64,000 nucleotides of DNA from Ardenticatenaceae bacterium (GCA_020634455.1 JACKBQ010000001.1:3906001-3970000); one strand, 5' to 3'; positions 9,854-19,092 are shown, counted from the stretch's first letter. Program-made: numbers and translations. The notes: generated by a model from the letters alone, not told the origin.

Positions 9854-11161
9854 TTAGCCCATAACCGTATGGCTGCTTTCGGTATTGTATTCGCGGAGGC
9901 GGGAGTAAAAGCCAGCGTTGAGGACCACGCCGGTGTAGGGCATGGTTACCTGAACGGGGTCCACATCATGGTTTTGCCCTTTTTCTACCGCGTCAATGAG
10001 TGTGGCCATGAGATGGCCTGCCCCAGCCGCATTTTTGAACTGGTTGCCGCTGGTGCCTACAGCCAGATAAAAGCCAGGTAGATCGGACTGGTCGTAGACG
10101 GGAATCCAGTCGCTAGAGACATCGTACATGCTCACAATGCCGCTGGGTTTGGTGGGGATTTCCAGTTCCGGGATGCGGCGGGCCAGGCGGTACACCTGGG
10201 TTTTCCAAAGCTGGTCAGTCAGTTGCGATTGGTATTCATCGGGGTTTTCCACCCACTCTTTGGGGTCACAGGCCGGGTCGGCGCTGCCTACGAGGATGTT
10301 GTTGCCAGTTTCGGGGCGGAAGTAGATGCCGTTGTCCGCATCGGAAAAGACGAAGCCATCCTGGTTGAAGTTGAACCGTTTGGGCGAGGCGACGTGATGC
10401 ACTTCGCGGCGCAGGGCGTTGGTTTTGATCTTCATGCCATCTTCTACGCCTGCCAGCCGGTTGATGATAAATGAGTGCGGCCCGGCCGCATTCACCACAA
10501 CGGGCGCGTCGATTTGGGTACCGTCGCTGAGGGTGATGCCAGAAACACGGCCGTTTCCCTGTCGCACATCCACCACTTCTGCATTAAACAAGAATTCGCC
10601 GCCATTGCGCTGGGCCGCTTGCATTAAATTGGTGGTTGCCAGCTGTGGATCATTCACATAGCCGCCCTGCGGGTTATAAATGCCGCCCGTGAGCGGCTTG
10701 GCCGGGTCTTCCCAAAAAGTCTCATCATCAACGGGCTGTGGCGGCCAAAACGAATGCAGATCGCCAATGGGGAACTTTTCCCGCAGCTCTTCCAGGCTCC
10801 ACTCTTCGTAATCAATGCCAATTTGCGCAAATAAATCGAGGAAATTTTGTTCGCTAGGGTCATTGTTGCGGAAAATGACAAAACCACATTCCACAAATTT
10901 GGCATAGCCGCGATTATCCACCGCGCCGATGTAGTTTGGCCAATCTTTCCAGTAAAAGTAGTTTTCAAAAGCCATTTGCGCCCCGTCTAGCGTGGAGTAA
11001 TGAAAGCGCACAATGGCACAAGAATTGCTGGTGGAGCCAAAGCCTGCGGTGGGCAATTTATCCACGTTTAGCGTTTTGTAGCCGCGCTTGGTGAGTTCAA
11101 AAGCGATGGCGCAGCCAATAATGCCGGATCCAATGATGATGGCGTCTGGTTTGTGATTCAT
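9854..11161 (-). CDS. FAD-dependent oxidoreductase (DAO/sarcosine oxidase beta-like)
   Basis: The 435-residue protein opens with a Rossmann FAD-binding motif, IIIGSGIIGCAIAFEL (about 8-23), followed by the E/D-type ribose-binding strand (LNVDKLP). The C-terminal GxxG region (FYLAVGTSGNQFKNAAGAG) also contacts FAD. The DAO fold oxidises primary or secondary amines, such as sarcosine, dimethylglycine or D-amino acids. The substrate cannot be named here. I chose the ATG at 11161 because AGGAGG sits four bases upstream; the 13 extra codons upstream lie in a repeat-rich spacer. There is no signal peptide, so it is cytoplasmic. It stands alone with its own terminator. Confidence 0.85.
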   Translation of the reverse strand: MNHKPDAIIIGSGIIGCAIAFELTKRGYKTLNVDKLPTAGFGSTSNSCAIVRFHYSTLDGAQMAFENYFYWKDWPNYIGAVDNRGYAKFVECGFVIFRNNDPSEQNFLDLFAQIGIDYEEWSLEELREKFPIGDLHSFWPPQPVDDETFWEDPAKPLTGGIYNPQGGYVNDPQLATTNLMQAAQRNGGEFLFNAEVVDVRQGNGRVSGITLSDGTQIDAPVVVNAAGPHSFIINRLAGVEDGMKIKTNALRREVHHVASPKRFNFNQDGFVFSDADNGIYFRPETGNNILVGSADPACDPKEWVENPDEYQSQLTDQLWKTQVYRLARRIPELEIPTKPSGIVSMYDVSSDWIPVYDQSDLPGFYLAVGTSGNQFKNAAGAGHLMATLIDAVEKGQNHDVDPVQVTMPYTGVVLNAGFYSRLREYNTESSHTVMG

Positions 11162-11366
11162 GATTCCTCCTCTGGAAATAAAAACGGAACACAGAGTCAC
11201 ACGGAGAAGAACAGAGTTACACAGGGAGATTAGGAAAAATCTGGTAACTCTGCGCTACTAATGTGGCCAATACGGCCGTATTTTAACAACACAGCATCTT
11301 CAGGTGATGTGAAGTTCTTCGTGAAATGGCGGGTAAAAAGGAACCTACTTCTGGCGTTTTTGCCTG
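11162..11366. repeat. Intergenic spacer with CACAGA/GTTACACAGG-type repeat words
   Basis: The segment around 11183-11262 holds repeated words (ACACAGAGT, AGTTACACAG) with a partial complement (GGTAACTCTGCG), a weaker version of the CACAGA hairpin class seen elsewhere in the window. One ACGGCCGT copy lies at about 11272. No gene is supported here. Confidence 0.5.
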
Positions 11367-13085
11367 TTATTCCGTAGGGACAACCTGGCGCGGCGGGATG
11401 AGGGTAGGCGCGAGGTTGGGAAGGATGTCCTCGCCTGTTGTGGCGGGGACGCGCAAACCGAGGCCGTAGGGCGCCCAGGTGGGCTGGCTGGCAGGGGTGT
11501 CGTCGGCGGTGATTTGGGTGGCAATCAAGGTGTCCAGATTCATAATGAACAGATCGTCAGCGAAAATGAAGGCGATGTCTTGCCCGCTGGGTCCCCAGGC
11601 CATGAACTGGCGGTCGCGGGGGAAGGCGCTGTTTTCGCCCAGCGGCGGGTAAATTTGGCGGGCGTTACTGCCGTCCTGGTCCATGAGCCAGAGGGTGTAG
11701 TTGCTGCGCAGGCTGTCTACCGGATCGGCCGTGCGCAAAAAGGCGATGCTGCTCTGGTTGGGATTGGTCACCCAGTGCAGGTGGCCCCACATGCCGGTCT
11801 GGTTAATCAGCTGCACGTTGAGGCTGGAGAAGATATCGAACACCCAGCTGTTGAATTCCATGGCGCGATCGTCGCTGCTGCCGTGGTTGGTGAGGGCCAC
11901 AAAACGGCCGTCTGGCGACCAGGTGAGCGTGGGTACCCACACCCAATCGGCCAGGGTGTTGTACGCCGTGAACTCTTGCAGCTGCCGCCGCTTGAACGCA
12001 TTTTCGGTGGCGAAGGTGTCGAGGACGCCCACTTCATTGGCGTAGGCGTAGGCCAGCAAACGGCCGTCTGGCGACCAGGCGTAGTTACCGCCCCACCAGC
12101 CGTTCAGCGCCGGGTAAGTGTCAATAAACTGGGTTGGCTCGAACAGAAACTCGGCGTCGTCGGACCAGTTGGCCAGCCAGAGGTCGTTGTTGGCTTCCCA
12201 GCCGGGTGGCTGGTCTACCGGATTGGCGGTGGTGTACGCAATCTGGTACGGGCTGAGGCGATTCGGATTCCAGTCGGCCCACAGCACGTTTTCAATGCCC
12301 AACTCCTGGGGACGTGCGCCGCGTTGGGTGCCAATCACCCACAAACTGTTGCCAAAGCTGCCGCTCTCGGTGAGGATGCGGGTGTAGAGCAGTTGGCTGC
12401 CGTCGGGCGACAGGCTGAAGACGCGCCCGTCGAGGTTGCCGCCGGTGTTGAGCGTTTCGGGAACGGCCGTACTGCCCCGCATGAGAACGGCCGTGCCGCC
12501 AGAAATAATCGCCAGATTGCCGCTAAAATCCACGTTGCCCCGGTTGGCTCCAATGCCGATCATCACCAGCTCATCCTGCGGCTGCACCAGCGTGACCTCG
12601 TTGGTGCGGATGCGGCTCACCTCCTGCCCGTCCCGGTAAACAATGCGGATGGTGATCTCTCTGCTGCCGTTTTGGCCAGCCTGCACAATTTGGGGCGGGT
12701 CGTCGGCGCTCATGCCGTCGGTGCGCACAAATTTGCGCTCGAAGGGGATGACCTCTTCGGTGATTTCCACCGTTTCGCTGACGCGCACCACGCGCACGGA
12801 CATTTCTGGGGTGAGGGGGGTAAACAGCGGCGGATCCACTTCATCCAGTTCGCCAACTTCCACGCCCGCTTCGGCCAGCAGTTCACGCACGGTGGCGGTG
12901 TGGGTGGTGAGGTTGAAGGTTTGGCCGTCTACCTGGAGCGTGAGGGGAACGGCCGTTGCCCCAGTTTGGCTCACGTTTGGCTGGGCACAGCCCGCCAGCA
13001 GCAACAAAAAAAGACAGATGATCCATTTTCTGGCGCTCTGCCAGAGGGGGTCATCTGCCTTTGTCGTTGCGGGTCTGTCAATCAC
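11367..13085 (-). CDS. Lipoprotein with DUF348/G5-like N-terminus and a TolB/WD40-like beta-propeller
   Basis: The 572-residue protein starts at GTG; no in-frame ATG lies before the lipobox LLAGC (C33), which predicts a lipid-anchored extracytoplasmic protein. Residues about 45-100 resemble a DUF348 domain (VDGQTFNLTTHTATVRELL). Residues about 100-175 resemble G5 (FERKFVRTD, GQEVSRIRTNEV). Both are usually found in Rpf- and YabE-type cell-wall proteins. The remainder has repeated blades with SPDGR/SPDGS motifs (SPDGSQLLY, SPDGRLLAYA, SPDGRFVAL, GPSGQDIAF), typical of a TolB-like propeller. A role in sugar or peptidoglycan binding at the envelope is inference. No catalytic domain is visible. 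The long open frame on the opposite strand (11514-13094) is a shadow. Confidence 0.8.
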   Translation of the reverse strand: MIDRPATTKADDPLWQSARKWIICLFLLLLAGCAQPNVSQTGATAVPLTLQVDGQTFNLTTHTATVRELLAEAGVEVGELDEVDPPLFTPLTPEMSVRVVRVSETVEITEEVIPFERKFVRTDGMSADDPPQIVQAGQNGSREITIRIVYRDGQEVSRIRTNEVTLVQPQDELVMIGIGANRGNVDFSGNLAIISGGTAVLMRGSTAVPETLNTGGNLDGRVFSLSPDGSQLLYTRILTESGSFGNSLWVIGTQRGARPQELGIENVLWADWNPNRLSPYQIAYTTANPVDQPPGWEANNDLWLANWSDDAEFLFEPTQFIDTYPALNGWWGGNYAWSPDGRLLAYAYANEVGVLDTFATENAFKRRQLQEFTAYNTLADWVWVPTLTWSPDGRFVALTNHGSSDDRAMEFNSWVFDIFSSLNVQLINQTGMWGHLHWVTNPNQSSIAFLRTADPVDSLRSNYTLWLMDQDGSNARQIYPPLGENSAFPRDRQFMAWGPSGQDIAFIFADDLFIMNLDTLIATQITADDTPASQPTWAPYGLGLRVPATTGEDILPNLAPTLIPPRQVVPTE

Positions 13086-13089
13086 GCTG

Positions 13090-13167
13090 GGTAATCGGTG
13101 ATCGGTGATCGGTAATCGGTAATCGGTGGGGAGTTACCGATTACTGATTACGGTTTACCGATTACCG
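13090..13167. repeat. Intergenic hairpin built of ATCGGT words
   Basis: The left arm has five iterations of (A)ATCGGT/GATCGGT; the right arm has the complementary words ACCGATTAC/TGATTACGG. The whole spacer between the DUF2267-like gene and the lipoprotein gene can fold into one long imperfect hairpin with a short loop (GGGGAGT). Confidence 0.75.
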
Positions 13168-13563
13168 CTATGCGTTTTCCCACAGCTCGCGCACTTCGGG
13201 CGAGAGGGCGTCGGCGACGGCTTGCTGCACGTTGCTGTCTACCAACTGTTTGACGCCGTTGAACACAGCCAGGATGGGGGTTTTGGCAAACTGCGGGTCG
13301 CTGTTGCCGCTGCGCCGCGACACCTGGTTTTGGAATTCATGGCTGGTGAGCTGGCTGTTTTTGAAGTGGGCCAGCCAGAACACGCGGCGCAAATCTTGAG
13401 CCAATTCTTCGGGCAGCGCACTGGCCAGCTTCTTTTTGGCAGGACTGCCCAGGTTAAAACCGAGCGTTTTGAGTACGGCCGTACTCCAGCGATGGGCATG
13501 GGCTGGGGTGCGCAGGCTCCCCTTTTCTTGTACGGTTTGGTAGTAAGCAGTTAAATCAGTCAT
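13168..13563 (-). CDS. DUF2267-like small protein
   Basis: The 131-residue soluble protein begins MTDLTAYYQTVQEKGSL. The pattern of a helical N-terminus followed by LASALPEELAQDLRRVFW resembles DUF2267 (helical, unknown function), but I only recognise it by eye. It lies downstream of the renalase-like oxidoreductase, separated by 55 bases, on the same strand. The start is the first ATG; a longer in-frame extension runs into the upstream gene and is unlikely. The ribosome site is weak. Confidence 0.6.
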   Translation of the reverse strand: MTDLTAYYQTVQEKGSLRTPAHAHRWSTAVLKTLGFNLGSPAKKKLASALPEELAQDLRRVFWLAHFKNSQLTSHEFQNQVSRRSGNSDPQFAKTPILAVFNGVKQLVDSNVQQAVADALSPEVRELWENA

Positions 13564-13618
13564 AGCTAAAATTATCCATCTGATTGGTAAAATTGGCGAA
13601 CAATCGTCCGGTTGATTT

Positions 13619-14629
13619 TTACCTTGGCTTTTGGGGGACGTCAAGTTCTTTTTGAAGCACCTCGGCGGCCGCCAGGCCAGAAAGGGCGGCACCTTCGACG
13701 CGCGGGCCGTTGAAAGCGTCCCCCGCAAAGGCGAGTGGGGGCAAGTCTGTGGCCAGCAGCGTCCGCTCCGGGTGTAGCGTGGTGGGTAAGGCATAGCGCC
13801 ATTTGTGGATGTGATGGGCTTTGACGGTGGCGTTTTTGCTGAGAAACGGCCGTAATTCCCGCATAAACAACCCCACCAACTCACCCTTCGGCGCTTCGTA
13901 CCAAATTTTGCTCAATTCGGGATTGGCGTGGGCGGTGATGATTTGTGCCTCTGGCGAGATGCCCTTGCTTTGGTTGTTAGCCAGCCAGCTAACGGCCGCT
14001 TCGGGCCGCTGTAACGCCCCTGGCTCTGGCAGCAAAACTTCGCCTTCCACCCAAAACAGCCCAGAAAGGCACGGCGCATAGCTGATTTTCGCCAGCGCGG
14101 CTCGATCGGCTGCGGCCAGCGGAACCTGGCCCGCGTCCAGCAGCGCCAGCGATTGCGGCACGGGTGGGGTGAGCAGAAGGGCGCGGGATTGGTAGAAACG
14201 GCCGTTTTCCGCCTCCACTTCCCAGCCATTGCCAATAACACGAATTTTTGTCAGCTTCACCTGGTTGCGCAGCGTGAGATTGGCGGCGAGGTGCTTGGGA
14301 ACGGCCGTCATGCCCCCGGAAATGGCGTAGCGCGGAAATCCATCTGCTTGATTGGTGGCTACTGCCGAGCCATCGGCCCAGCCGCGTGACCATTCAAACA
14401 CCAGCCCTGCCTGCTGCCATTCATCCACAAACTGCTGGAATTGCGGTTCTCGCACGGTGAAGAACTGCGCCCCGGTGTCGCCGCGCCCTGGCCCTAACCG
14501 CCAGGTGGCCAGTCGCCCGCCAACGCCGCGTGCTTTTTCCACGACCACCACCGATTTACCCGCCGTTTGCAGCACAGTCGCCGCTAGCAAGCCAGATAAG
14601 CCCGCACCAACGACTAAAACATCCACCAT
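13619..14629 (-). CDS. FAD-dependent amine oxidase-like (renalase-like) oxidoreductase
   Basis: The 336-residue protein begins with an FAD Rossmann motif, VLVVGAGLSGLLAATVL, followed by the second signature GGRLATWR and DTGAQFFTV, the arrangement typical of renalase and NAD(P)-binding amine oxidase-like proteins. The C-terminus has FAGDAFNGPRVEGAALSG, the FAD-closing motif. These enzymes oxidise aberrant dihydronicotinamides or small amines; the substrate here is unknown. I chose the ATG at 14629 (MVDVLVVG) because GAGG lies eight bases upstream, while the upstream ATG at 14656 has no ribosome site. It is divergent from 14693-15718, and the 63 bases between starts must hold both promoters. 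Confidence 0.85.
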   Translation of the reverse strand: MVDVLVVGAGLSGLLAATVLQTAGKSVVVVEKARGVGGRLATWRLGPGRGDTGAQFFTVREPQFQQFVDEWQQAGLVFEWSRGWADGSAVATNQADGFPRYAISGGMTAVPKHLAANLTLRNQVKLTKIRVIGNGWEVEAENGRFYQSRALLLTPPVPQSLALLDAGQVPLAAADRAALAKISYAPCLSGLFWVEGEVLLPEPGALQRPEAAVSWLANNQSKGISPEAQIITAHANPELSKIWYEAPKGELVGLFMRELRPFLSKNATVKAHHIHKWRYALPTTLHPERTLLATDLPPLAFAGDAFNGPRVEGAALSGLAAAEVLQKELDVPQKPR

Positions 14630-14692
14630 TTTTTTTGCCTCGCTTGCTGTTATCATAGGCGCTAATGATCTCTACGGTTCAGGAAAAGAAAT

Positions 14693-15718
14693 ATGACTCA
14701 TTCACTCGATGCTCAATTGTGTTATTTGTATACCTTTCCGCATGGCGGAACGGCCGTTCCCCAACCGCCAGCCCCGCTGCAAAAATTGAAAGATGCCCCG
14801 TACTTTAAGCCAGTGGATATGGATGTGCAACTGCTGGAAGCAACGGCCGTTCAAATCGAAGGTATCCAGATTTTGGTGCAGGCGTACCTCTACGAACAGG
14901 AAATCCAGCTGCTGGAATGCCGCCTGGAGCTAAAAAATGTGCTGAGCAGCCAGACCTTACAGCTAAAAGAGCGGTTACAGGCTGGTTTGGTGCAGACGTT
15001 GGTGCCAACGGCCGTTCAGGAAAGCGGCCTCTACGAAGAGTACGTCCTTCTGCTCATACCTAGCGAAAAAATCAACATGAGCCAGTTTGTAACCGACAAA
15101 GCCCAACTGCTGGCCCGCTTCCTGCGTTCCCAGCGGGAAGTGATTAGCAGCAGCGACGTGGCCACCACCCTGGCTACCCGCGTCCATTACTCCGAAAAAG
15201 ATGTCACCATTTTGGATTGGGAAGGCGGCGTTGTAATTGCCGTAGATGCTGATTTTCAATCGGAAATTGAGGTGATTAAGATTGCCAACACCCAACTGCT
15301 GCGCTACCGCATGATTGACCAGCGCATTGACAAGAAGTTGGAAACGCTCCGTGCGGATCTGGCCCATCGCCCGCGCCGCAGCCTGCTGCCCAGTGCCTCC
15401 CGCCGCACCTTGCAGCAAATTCTGCAAGAGCGGCTCACCCTGCTGCTCGATTTTGAGCGCATTGACCAGGAATTGCTGATGATTGGCGATTGGTACACGG
15501 CCCAACTTTACCGCGCTGCCTTCGACGAGCTGTACATGGACGAATGGAAGCAAACCGTCAAAACCAAGCTGGAAAGCCTGGAATCCATTTTGCAGGTGGT
15601 TCAGGACAACTTTTCCGTCTCCTGGTCCTTCTTTTTAGACATGGTACAACTCGTTGGCTGGCTGCTCCTGCTGCTGGGCTACATCGTGCTATTTTTCCTC
15701 GATTTGCGGCTTTATTGA
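14693..15718 (+). CDS. Uncharacterised tail-anchored protein
   Basis: The 341-residue protein has no signal peptide. The N-terminal half is mixed alpha/beta, and the middle (about 200-290) is a charged helical region (IDQRIDKKLETLRADLAHR, LLDFERIDQELL). The end holds a strong membrane helix (LVGWLLLLLGYIVLFFLDLRLY), giving a C-in tail-anchored topology. The layout, with helices before a C-terminal membrane helix, recalls DUF155/RMD1-type proteins, but I cannot confirm the family. The ribosome site AGGAAAAG precedes the ATG. Its last 7 bases overlap the convergent CoA-transferase gene. Three ACGGCCGT copies fall in its first 110 codons. Confidence 0.75.
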   Translation: MTHSLDAQLCYLYTFPHGGTAVPQPPAPLQKLKDAPYFKPVDMDVQLLEATAVQIEGIQILVQAYLYEQEIQLLECRLELKNVLSSQTLQLKERLQAGLVQTLVPTAVQESGLYEEYVLLLIPSEKINMSQFVTDKAQLLARFLRSQREVISSSDVATTLATRVHYSEKDVTILDWEGGVVIAVDADFQSEIEVIKIANTQLLRYRMIDQRIDKKLETLRADLAHRPRRSLLPSASRRTLQQILQERLTLLLDFERIDQELLMIGDWYTAQLYRAAFDELYMDEWKQTVKTKLESLESILQVVQDNFSVSWSFFLDMVQLVGWLLLLLGYIVLFFLDLRLY

Positions 15719-17064
15719 TGGCCGAGGGTATTGGTGAAAACGGCCGTTGTCTTCGCCTCAACTGCCTCCAAAGTAGCCCCCGGCATCAACTCGAGCAGCG
15801 TTAGCTGCCCATCCACAAAGCCAAACACCGCCAAATCGGTGATGACCATGTCCACTGCGCCCAGCGCCGTGAGCGGCAGGGTGCATTCCGGCACGATTTT
15901 GGCCGCGCCGTCCCGGCTGGCGTGGGTCATCGTGATGATCAGCCGCTTGGCCCCGGAGGCCAAATCCATTGCCCCACCGACGCCTAGCAGCGGCTTGCCC
16001 GGCACGGCCCAGTTGGCCAGATTGCCCGCCTCATCCACCTGCAAACCGCCCATGATGGCCACGTCCACATGCCCGCCGCGAATCATGGCAAACGAGTCCG
16101 CGCTGTCGAAGTAGCTGCTGCCGGGCAGGGCCGTCACCGGAATTTTGCCCGCGTTCACCGGGAAGTCCATTGCGCCACCCGCTTCTGGCGCGGGACCCAC
16201 GCCCAACATGCCATTTTCTGTGTGCAAAATGATGCCGTGCTCCGGCGTAATGAGATCGGCCACCAGGGTGGGAATGCCCACACCCAGGTTGACCACATCG
16301 CCCGGTTTTAGCTCCTGCAAGGCGCGTTCCGCAATGAGCATCCGCACGTCGCCCGCCTTCTTGGCTCCGCCGTCAATTGAGGCAGAGCTGCCTAAATCTT
16401 CCAGGGTGGTGTGGGCCTGCACCAAAATGTCTACGTAGCAGCCGGGGGTGTGAATTTCGTTGGGATCGAGTGCGCCCAGCGGCACAATCTCTTCCACTTC
16501 GGCAATAACGAGATCGGCGGCGGTGGCCATCGCCTTGTTGAAATTTTGCTCGGTCATGCGGTAAACCAGATTGCCTGCCTCGTCGGCACGCCATGCGCGG
16601 ATGAGCGCCACGTTGCCCCGCAGGGCCGGCTGGAAGACGTGCAGCACGCCGTTGATCAGCTTCGTCTCTTTGCCTTCCGCCAGCACCGTTCCGGCAGCGG
16701 TTGGCGTGTAAAAGCCGCCAATGCCCGCTCCGGCGGCGCGCATCGCTTCGGCCAATGAGCCTTGGGGAATGAGCTCCACTTCCATCGCGCCGGATTGAGC
16801 GGCGGCCACTGCCTCCTTGTTGCTGGTAAAGAAGGAGCCAATTGCTTTTTTGATTTGCCCGTTGCGCAGCAGGCGTCCGCCGCCGAGGCCCGGCTCACCC
16901 ACGTTGTTGGCCACGTAGGTCAGGTCGCGTACGTCGGTCTCCGCCAGCGCGTGCAGCAGGTGGACGGGGTTGCCGGTCATGCCAAAGCCGCCAACGAGGA
17001 TGGTGTCGCCGTTTTTGATGTGGGAAACGGCCGTTCCCAGGGAAAGTTGTGGTTTTTTATTCAT
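15712..17064 (-). CDS. 3-oxoacid CoA-transferase, fused A and B subunits
   Basis: The 450-residue protein fuses the alpha subunit (about 1-215; GGFGMTGNPVHLLHAL, the glycine loop) to the beta subunit (about 225-450). The catalytic glutamate is in HTENGMLGVGP. Fused SCOT enzymes swap CoA between succinyl-CoA and acetoacetate or related acids in the cytosol. With the thiolase at 32456 and the acyl-CoA synthetase at 28301 it fits acyl-CoA/ketone-body metabolism, although these genes are not adjacent. The subunit order and length match animal-type OXCT proteins rather than split bacterial AtoDA. The convergent neighbour overlaps its 3' end by 7 bases. Confidence 0.92.
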   Translation of the reverse strand: MNKKPQLSLGTAVSHIKNGDTILVGGFGMTGNPVHLLHALAETDVRDLTYVANNVGEPGLGGGRLLRNGQIKKAIGSFFTSNKEAVAAAQSGAMEVELIPQGSLAEAMRAAGAGIGGFYTPTAAGTVLAEGKETKLINGVLHVFQPALRGNVALIRAWRADEAGNLVYRMTEQNFNKAMATAADLVIAEVEEIVPLGALDPNEIHTPGCYVDILVQAHTTLEDLGSSASIDGGAKKAGDVRMLIAERALQELKPGDVVNLGVGIPTLVADLITPEHGIILHTENGMLGVGPAPEAGGAMDFPVNAGKIPVTALPGSSYFDSADSFAMIRGGHVDVAIMGGLQVDEAGNLANWAVPGKPLLGVGGAMDLASGAKRLIITMTHASRDGAAKIVPECTLPLTALGAVDMVITDLAVFGFVDGQLTLLELMPGATLEAVEAKTTAVFTNTLGHQ

Positions 17065-17157
17065 GCCGGAATCTTATCACAATTTGGTGACACGGGTTGC
17101 GAATTTTGGGGGCGGAACGGCCGTTTTGTGATAACCTTGTAGGCAACTCGTTAACCC

Positions 17158-17222
17158 AAACCTGACAGGTTTTTTAACTTACTTCTCGAATAATATTCAT
17201 CTGGTAAACCTGACAGGTTTTT
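17158..17222. repeat. Paired CCTGACAGG palindromes upstream of the aldehyde oxidoreductase gene
   Basis: Two copies of AAACCTGACAGGTTTTT (at 17158 and 17207) lie 31 bases apart. Each is itself an imperfect palindrome followed by a T run. The second ends just before the AGAGAGGA ribosome site of the gene at 17236. They could act as attenuators or be members of a dispersed repeat family. Confidence 0.7.
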
Positions 17223-17235
17223 AGAGAGGAACCTG

Positions 17236-18993
17236 ATGCGAAACTACTTACACATTCACCTTAACGATCAAACCGTGACCAGCCAGCCAATGGAAGGCGA
17301 AGCGCTGGTAATGGCTGGTCGGTATCTCATTGCCAAAACGCTGGGGGCAAGCGGCGCGGCCCACGTGGACCCGCTGGGGCCAGACAATCCGCTTATTTTT
17401 TCGGCGGGGCCGCTGGCAGGCACCACTTTTTCCAACGCCAACCGGCTTAGCGTGGGCTGCAAAAGCCCGCTCACGGGCGGCATCAAGGAAGCCAATTCCG
17501 GCGGTACGCTGGCTTACGCGATGGGGCGCATTGGTGTGGCCGGGTTCACCCTGCACGGCCAATCGGACGACTGGCTGGTGCTGCATTTTGATAAAGAGGG
17601 AAATCTTTCCTTTGACAATGCGACCCCGTACCTGGGCAAAAACAACAGCGAAACGGCCGATTTGCTCACCGAAAAATATGGCAAAAAGATCAGTTTTGCC
17701 CTGTGTGGCCCGGTGGGTGAATATCAGGGCTTACTGGCGGGCGTCACTATCAGCGACAGCGAAGGACGTGCTTCCCGGCTGGCGGCTCGTGGCGGCGTGG
17801 GCGCGGTGATGGGCAGCAAGAAGGTGAAGGCAATTGTCATTGAGCTACACAAAATGCCCAATTTGCACGACCGCAAAAAGACGCTGGACGCGGTGCGCAC
17901 TTACGCCAAATGGATTCAGGAAGACCCGACGATCCAGAGCGTGTACACACCTATCGGCACAATGGCGATGGGGGATTTTACCAACCACATCGGCGGCATT
18001 CCGGTGAACAATTTCACGCTGGGAGCGCAGGTGAATGACGAAGAAGAAACGTTCACGATGGGCGGCGACTACATCACGGAGCTAAACAATTCGCGTGGGG
18101 GCAACATGTCGCACGCCTGTATGCCGGGCTGCACCATTCAGTGCAGCAACGTGTACGTAAACGCCGAGGGCAAAGAAGTGACGTCCCCGGTGGAGTACGA
18201 GACGTTGGCGTTGTTGGGCACCAACTGCGGCCTGCGCAATCCAGATCATCTGGCAGAAATGAACCAGCTTTGCAATGAGCTGGGCATTGACACAATTGAG
18301 ACGGGCGCAACGATTGCGGTGCTGATGGATGCGGGGCTGGCTCCGTTTGGCGATCTGGCGTTTATGCGGCGGGTGTTTGCGGAAATGAAGGCGGGGTCGG
18401 CAGACGGCCGTATTTGGGCGCAAGGCACCGCGCGGGTAGGGGAACATTACGGTTTTCATCGCGTGCCGGTCATCAAAAAGCAGGCCATATCCGCTTATGA
18501 CCCGCGCGTTATCGAAGTGACAGGTATCTCCATGATGACCTCGTCGCAGGGGGCTGACCACACCACGGGCAACGTGCCCAAGGTGGATTCTCGCAACAAG
18601 AGCGCGGCAGAGCTGATGCAAATGAGCCTGGAATCGCAAATTGCCTGTGCGGCGGTTGATTCGATTGGATTATGTGTATTCGGCCGTTTTGTTACCAATC
18701 CGAACGTGGCCTTTTTAGCCGATACGGTGAATGCTGCTTTGGGCACGGCGCTAGAGCCAACATTTTTCCAGAAAGTGGGCCGGGCTACGCTGCGGTTAGA
18801 GCGGGAATTTAACGTGGCGGCTGGTTTTGCGGAGGCGGATGATAATCTACCCGATTTCTTCTACGCCGAAGAGCTGCCGCCTACCAACCAGGCCGCCCGT
18901 TTTCATGCAGCAGACGTGCATCACATTTACGACATGCTGGATGAGGTTGGGGTGCAAGGAATTCCGGAGGAATACGGCCGTTCCGCTGGTTAA
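17236..18993 (+). CDS. Aldehyde:ferredoxin oxidoreductase (tungsten/molybdenum-pterin)
   Basis: The 585-residue cytoplasmic protein has the AOR N-terminal domain (ANRLSVGCKSPLTGG, SGGTLAYAMGRIG) that holds the bis-pterin metal site. The [4Fe-4S] ligands are C295, C299 and C303 (CMPGCTIQC), with a fourth likely near the C-terminus (SIGLCVFGRF). The first spacing is three residues rather than the two of the Pyrococcus enzyme. The family oxidises aldehydes to acids with ferredoxin, or runs in reverse; the substrate is not inferable. The start has the ribosome site AGAGAGGA. No MoaD or pterin-synthesis gene is adjacent. A strong terminator follows at 19023. Confidence 0.92.
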   Translation: MRNYLHIHLNDQTVTSQPMEGEALVMAGRYLIAKTLGASGAAHVDPLGPDNPLIFSAGPLAGTTFSNANRLSVGCKSPLTGGIKEANSGGTLAYAMGRIGVAGFTLHGQSDDWLVLHFDKEGNLSFDNATPYLGKNNSETADLLTEKYGKKISFALCGPVGEYQGLLAGVTISDSEGRASRLAARGGVGAVMGSKKVKAIVIELHKMPNLHDRKKTLDAVRTYAKWIQEDPTIQSVYTPIGTMAMGDFTNHIGGIPVNNFTLGAQVNDEEETFTMGGDYITELNNSRGGNMSHACMPGCTIQCSNVYVNAEGKEVTSPVEYETLALLGTNCGLRNPDHLAEMNQLCNELGIDTIETGATIAVLMDAGLAPFGDLAFMRRVFAEMKAGSADGRIWAQGTARVGEHYGFHRVPVIKKQAISAYDPRVIEVTGISMMTSSQGADHTTGNVPKVDSRNKSAAELMQMSLESQIACAAVDSIGLCVFGRFVTNPNVAFLADTVNAALGTALEPTFFQKVGRATLRLEREFNVAAGFAEADDNLPDFFYAEELPPTNQAARFHAADVHHIYDMLDEVGVQGIPEEYGRSAG

Positions 18994-19022
18994 TGGCTAA
19001 TTGTAAATGATAAACGATGACG

Positions 19023-19054
19023 GGCTGGCCTGCGGTAGTGGGCCAGCCTTTTTT
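19023..19054 (+). terminator. Rho-independent terminator after the aldehyde oxidoreductase
   Basis: The perfect 8-base stem GGCTGGCC/GGCCAGCC has a 10-base loop and is followed directly by six T residues, 30 bases after the stop codon. Confidence 0.9.
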
Positions 19055-19092
19055 GTCACTGTTTCATGGCTGGCAAGTTGCTTTGAGGTAAA

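Noticed and set aside
11514..13094. 526-codon open frame on the plus strand opposite the G5/propeller lipoprotein
   Set aside because: It lies wholly antisense to a gene with clear lipobox and propeller motifs, shows no domain, and its composition (Ala/Gly/Val/His) is typical of a shadow frame.
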